A stretch of DNA of 7,602 nucleotides from the NCBI GenBank assembly GCA_014879855.1, contig JACSRH010000136.1, positions 1 through 7,602 of the forward strand. The letters run 5' to 3'. Below, piece by piece: positions 5,424 to 7,602 of the stretch. The stretch is from Caldilineaceae bacterium. Lineage in GTDB: Bacteria > Chloroflexota > Anaerolineae > Caldilineales > Caldilineaceae. The notes beneath the pieces were generated by a model. That model was given only the letters and a program-made list of their open reading frames with translations. It had not been told where the DNA came from and made no database searches. Positions within the stretch are counted from its first letter, which is position 1; each line of letters opens with the position of its first letter. The position numbers and the translations under genes were made by a program.

Positions 5424-6494
5424 GTGATTCGTCCATTTCAACTTGGCGACATTTACCTGATCCAGCGTCTCAGTGGGCAGGCGACTCAACTGCCTTGCCT
5501 GCAAACTTTTCTCCAGCCAATGTCGAGCATGTCAGTTGCACTGAGCGCGGTTTGGCCGTGGACTACGCTGCGAGCGTTCACCTATGTCCTGCGACAACAG
5601 GGGCATGGCCTGGTGCACGAGGGGTTCTTGCAGATGGTGAGGCGGACAAATCGGCCCGAAGCCGAGATTTTATGTCTCGCACCGAGTCTTGACGCACCAA
5701 CCGGTCACCCTGCGATCTGGAACAAGTTGTTATCTCATCTTGTCCACGAGGCTGGCGCTCTGGCGGTCAATCGCCTCTATGCGGAGGTGCCCGACCAACC
5801 ACTGTTGGTGAACACTTTTGCCGCGGTGGGCTTCCAACCATATTGTCGCCAGACGATCTGGCGGTGTTTTGATCCCGGTGCAGCAGCGCGCAAGGCGCGT
5901 GGCAACACAGAAGTCCGCTTGCGCGCCGCGACCGATGACTGGGACTTGCTGCGGCTTTATACGGCGACGGTGCCGGAGCCGGTGCAGATTGCAGAGGGGG
6001 CAATTGGCGGGCCGGAAGCAGTTGCACCACTGTTGGAGAACTTACGCCCCGCTCAAGGCGTTACCTATGTGATGAGGTCGCCGAAGGAATTGATCGGTGC
6101 GTTTCAAGTGCTGTTGGGCCAACATGGCACGTGGTTGCAGATCTGGATCGACACCCTGCAGCCGGATTCGTCTGATTTGCGTGCGCTTATCAGCCATGCA
6201 TTAGCTGTGGTGACGGAGCAGCGCTGGTCTACTCCGCTTTATATAGCTTCCAGCGATTTTCACGGTGGGCTGGATATTGCGCTCGAAGAAAGTGGGTTTG
6301 CGCCGTTTCATGACCGTGTCAGGATGGTGAAACATGTAGTCAAGTGGGTGCGTGAAAACGTTTCCAGTGCGGTCCCTGTAGTGGAGACGACAAGCGAGGT
6401 GGTGCCTACATCGTTCGCACCTCCTGTAGCGCCGTCTCATCGCCGATTCAATCATCTGCAACCGTCGATTCAGGAAGCATTGCGTGATAAATGA
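5424..6494 (+). CDS. Protein with two GNAT-acetyltransferase-like halves
   Basis: A 356-residue cytoplasmic protein without a signal peptide. It reads as two related halves. Residues about 1-150 start IRPFQLGDIYLIQRL and end RLYAEVPDQPLLVNTFAAVGFQPYCRQTIWR. Residues about 163-310 start VRLRAATDDWDLLRLY and end PLYIASSDFHGGLDIALEESGFAPFHDRVRMVKH. The pattern R-x-A-x-x-D-x-x-x-L at the start of a half and a GF-x-P/x-Y/F strand near its end is typical of GNAT N-acetyltransferases. I see no convincing acetyl-CoA P-loop (Q/RxxGxG/A) in the expected place; the RQQGHG match at 57-62 is probably chance. It may therefore be a non-catalytic or divergent member. Residues 311-356 are a Pro/Val/Ser-rich, likely disordered tail. 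The start is GTG with GGAG 11 nt upstream, a rather long spacing. The 3' end overlaps the next gene by 11 nt, implying translational coupling. Confidence 0.72.
   Translation: MIRPFQLGDIYLIQRLSGQATQLPCLQTFLQPMSSMSVALSAVWPWTTLRAFTYVLRQQGHGLVHEGFLQMVRRTNRPEAEILCLAPSLDAPTGHPAIWNKLLSHLVHEAGALAVNRLYAEVPDQPLLVNTFAAVGFQPYCRQTIWRCFDPGAAARKARGNTEVRLRAATDDWDLLRLYTATVPEPVQIAEGAIGGPEAVAPLLENLRPAQGVTYVMRSPKELIGAFQVLLGQHGTWLQIWIDTLQPDSSDLRALISHALAVVTEQRWSTPLYIASSDFHGGLDIALEESGFAPFHDRVRMVKHVVKWVRENVSSAVPVVETTSEVVPTSFAPPVAPSHRRFNHLQPSIQEALRDK
6472..6477 (+). promoter_or_regulatory. Ribosome binding site that sets the ATPase start
   Basis: AGGAAG lies 6 nt before the GTG at 6484, inside the 3' end of the GNAT-like gene. 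The later in-frame ATG at 6556 has no comparable site, so the GTG is preferred. Confidence 0.55.
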
Positions 6495-7602
6495 TCCAGT
6501 GACGCGTCAGACGCGTCAAGTGCCTGTCGATTCTTTTGCACCTGAACAACCGAATATGAATACACTTCAAATTACCGACGATCTCGATTTATTGCTGGCT
6601 GTTTTGCCCGATCGCATTCGTGCATCGCTGGAACAGTCGGAACGTAAGGGAAATCTGATCGAAGTCATCATGGATTTGGGACGCCTGCCCGAGGCGCGCT
6701 TTACCGATGGCGAACTTGTGCTCAGCAAACACGAGGTGACGCTCGAAGACCTGCGCATGGTGGTGGCACGCGTGGGCGATTTTGGCGCTGACAATCGCGC
6801 CGGCATCGAACGCACTCTTCACCGCATTTCTGCCATTCGCAATCGCAAGGGCGAGGTCATTGGTCTCACTTGTCGCGTGGGGCGTGCAGTCTACGGCGCC
6901 ATCGAGATCATCAAAGATATTGTGGATGGGGAGCGCAGCATTTTGCTGCTGGGCCGGCCTGGTGTGGGCAAGACGACGCTGCTGCGCGAAGCTGCGCGGC
7001 TGCGCAGCGAGGTCAAGCGCGTCGTCATCGTCGACACCAGCAACGAAATTGCTGGCGACGGTGATATTCCCCATCCGGCGATCGGCCGTTCGCGGCGCAT
7101 GCAGGTGCCCGATCCGTCGCTGCAACACGAGCTGATGATCGAAGCAGTGGAAAATCACATGCCAGAGGTCATCGTGATCGACGAGATCGGGCGTGAGCTC
7201 GAAGCCGTCGCCGCGCGCACGATCGCCGAGCGCGGCGTCCAGTTGATCGGCACCGCGCATGGCAACAGCCTCGACAACCTGCTGATGAACCCAACGCTCA
7301 GCGACCTGGTGGGCGGCATCGAGTCTGTCACGCTGTCGGACGAGGAGGCGCGCCGCCGCGGCACGCAGAAGAGCGTGCTCGAACGCCGAGCGCCGCCTAC
7401 GTTTGATGTGCTGATCGAAATCAAGGATCGCCAGCATATGGTGATCCATCATGATGTCATGCAAGCGGTGGATGCGATTCTGCGCGGACGCGCCTTGTCG
7501 CCGGAAGATCGCACTGTTGATGAGCGCGGGGAAATTCAGATCCGTCGCCATGAGGTGGAGGAGGTCGAGCAGAGCAACTTTGCCGCACGCCCGCGCCGCC
7601 GC
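6484..7602 (+). CDS. R3H/Ycf45-type AAA ATPase, 3' end beyond window
   Basis: The frame is open from 6484 to the window edge (373 residues, no stop reached). Residues 1-24 are a poorly conserved leader. The conserved part begins TDDLDLLLAVLPDRIRASLE, a pattern found in the Ycf45/SpoIIIAA-like ATPase group. Walker A is GRPGVGKTT (157-165, Lys163), and Walker B is VIVIDEIG (229-236, Asp233 and Glu234). Between them lies VDTSNEIAGDGDIPHPAIGR and SRRMQVPD, characteristic of this group, followed by the sensor-like IGTAHGNSLDNLLMNPTLSDLVGG. Full-length members usually carry a C-terminal R3H single-stranded nucleic acid binding domain, which would lie outside this window. The role in bacteria is not established; nucleic-acid-linked ATP hydrolysis is inferred from the domains. 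It overlaps the GNAT-like gene by 11 nt. The main alternative start is ATG at 6556. Confidence 0.88.
   Translation, partial: MINDPVTRQTRQVPVDSFAPEQPNMNTLQITDDLDLLLAVLPDRIRASLEQSERKGNLIEVIMDLGRLPEARFTDGELVLSKHEVTLEDLRMVVARVGDFGADNRAGIERTLHRISAIRNRKGEVIGLTCRVGRAVYGAIEIIKDIVDGERSILLLGRPGVGKTTLLREAARLRSEVKRVVIVDTSNEIAGDGDIPHPAIGRSRRMQVPDPSLQHELMIEAVENHMPEVIVIDEIGRELEAVAARTIAERGVQLIGTAHGNSLDNLLMNPTLSDLVGGIESVTLSDEEARRRGTQKSVLERRAPPTFDVLIEIKDRQHMVIHHDVMQAVDAILRGRALSPEDRTVDERGEIQIRRHEVEEVEQSNFAARPRRR
6501..6518 (+). repeat. Tandem GACGCGTCA pair
   Basis: Two adjacent copies of GACGCGTCA (6501-6509, 6510-6518) lie just inside the ATPase gene, encoding TRQTRQ. Each contains the 8-nt palindrome GACGCGTC, and the first extends to TGACGCGTCA. 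It may be a binding site, a local mRNA structure, or a simple duplication. Confidence 0.6.

Noticed and set aside
6589..7551. Minus-strand open frame of 320 codons opposite the ATPase gene
   Set aside because: The plus strand encodes clear Walker A and B motifs through the same stretch; the minus frame is a His/Arg-rich shadow.

Overview
The window looks like chromosomal DNA of a member of the Chloroflexota, most likely the Caldilineales/Anaerolineae. I infer this from the moderately high GC content, a lipoprotein combining DUF4377 and META domains, and a GNAT-like gene overlapping an R3H/Ycf45-type AAA ATPase gene. No database search was possible, so the taxonomic call is an impression. No IS element, CRISPR array, tRNA or rRNA was seen.

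Layout from left to right. (i) 1-494, minus strand: a decayed protein-coding gene with one frameshift and two in-frame stop codons. (ii) 495-750: a divergent gap with a candidate plus-strand promoter. (iii) 751-1728 and 1767-2288, plus strand: an endonuclease/exonuclease/phosphatase-fold hydrolase followed 38 nt later by an OsmC/Ohr-type protein, probably one transcript. (iv) 2289-2639: a 351-nt leader-like gap with a promoter-like pair, a strong 14-bp hairpin and a distal segment complementary to its loop. (v) 2640-3758, plus strand: a lipoprotein with a DUF4377 domain, a four-copy ATATE linker and two META domains. (vi) 3790-3839: a perfect 50-nt palindrome acting as a bidirectional terminator, with a second palindrome overlapping its right edge. 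(vii) 3867-5096, minus strand: a secreted alanine- and methionine-rich protein of unknown function with a good promoter. (viii) 5097-5423: a divergent regulatory gap. (ix) 5424-6494 and 6484-7602, plus strand: a protein with two GNAT-like halves, overlapping by 11 nt the start of an R3H/Ycf45-type ATPase gene that runs off the right edge.

Functionally there are three units. The EEP hydrolase and OsmC pair is consistent with housekeeping or peroxide defence, but the link is only positional. The two convergent genes META lipoprotein and secreted unknown both encode envelope or exported proteins and share a terminator. The GNAT-like/ATPase pair is translationally overlapped and probably co-expressed; its role is not known. 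I do not see a clear novel defence or mobile system. The best leads are the structured leader of the META gene, the overlapping palindromes at 3790-3851, the dyad on the promoter of the GNAT-like gene, and the GNAT-like/ATPase coupling.
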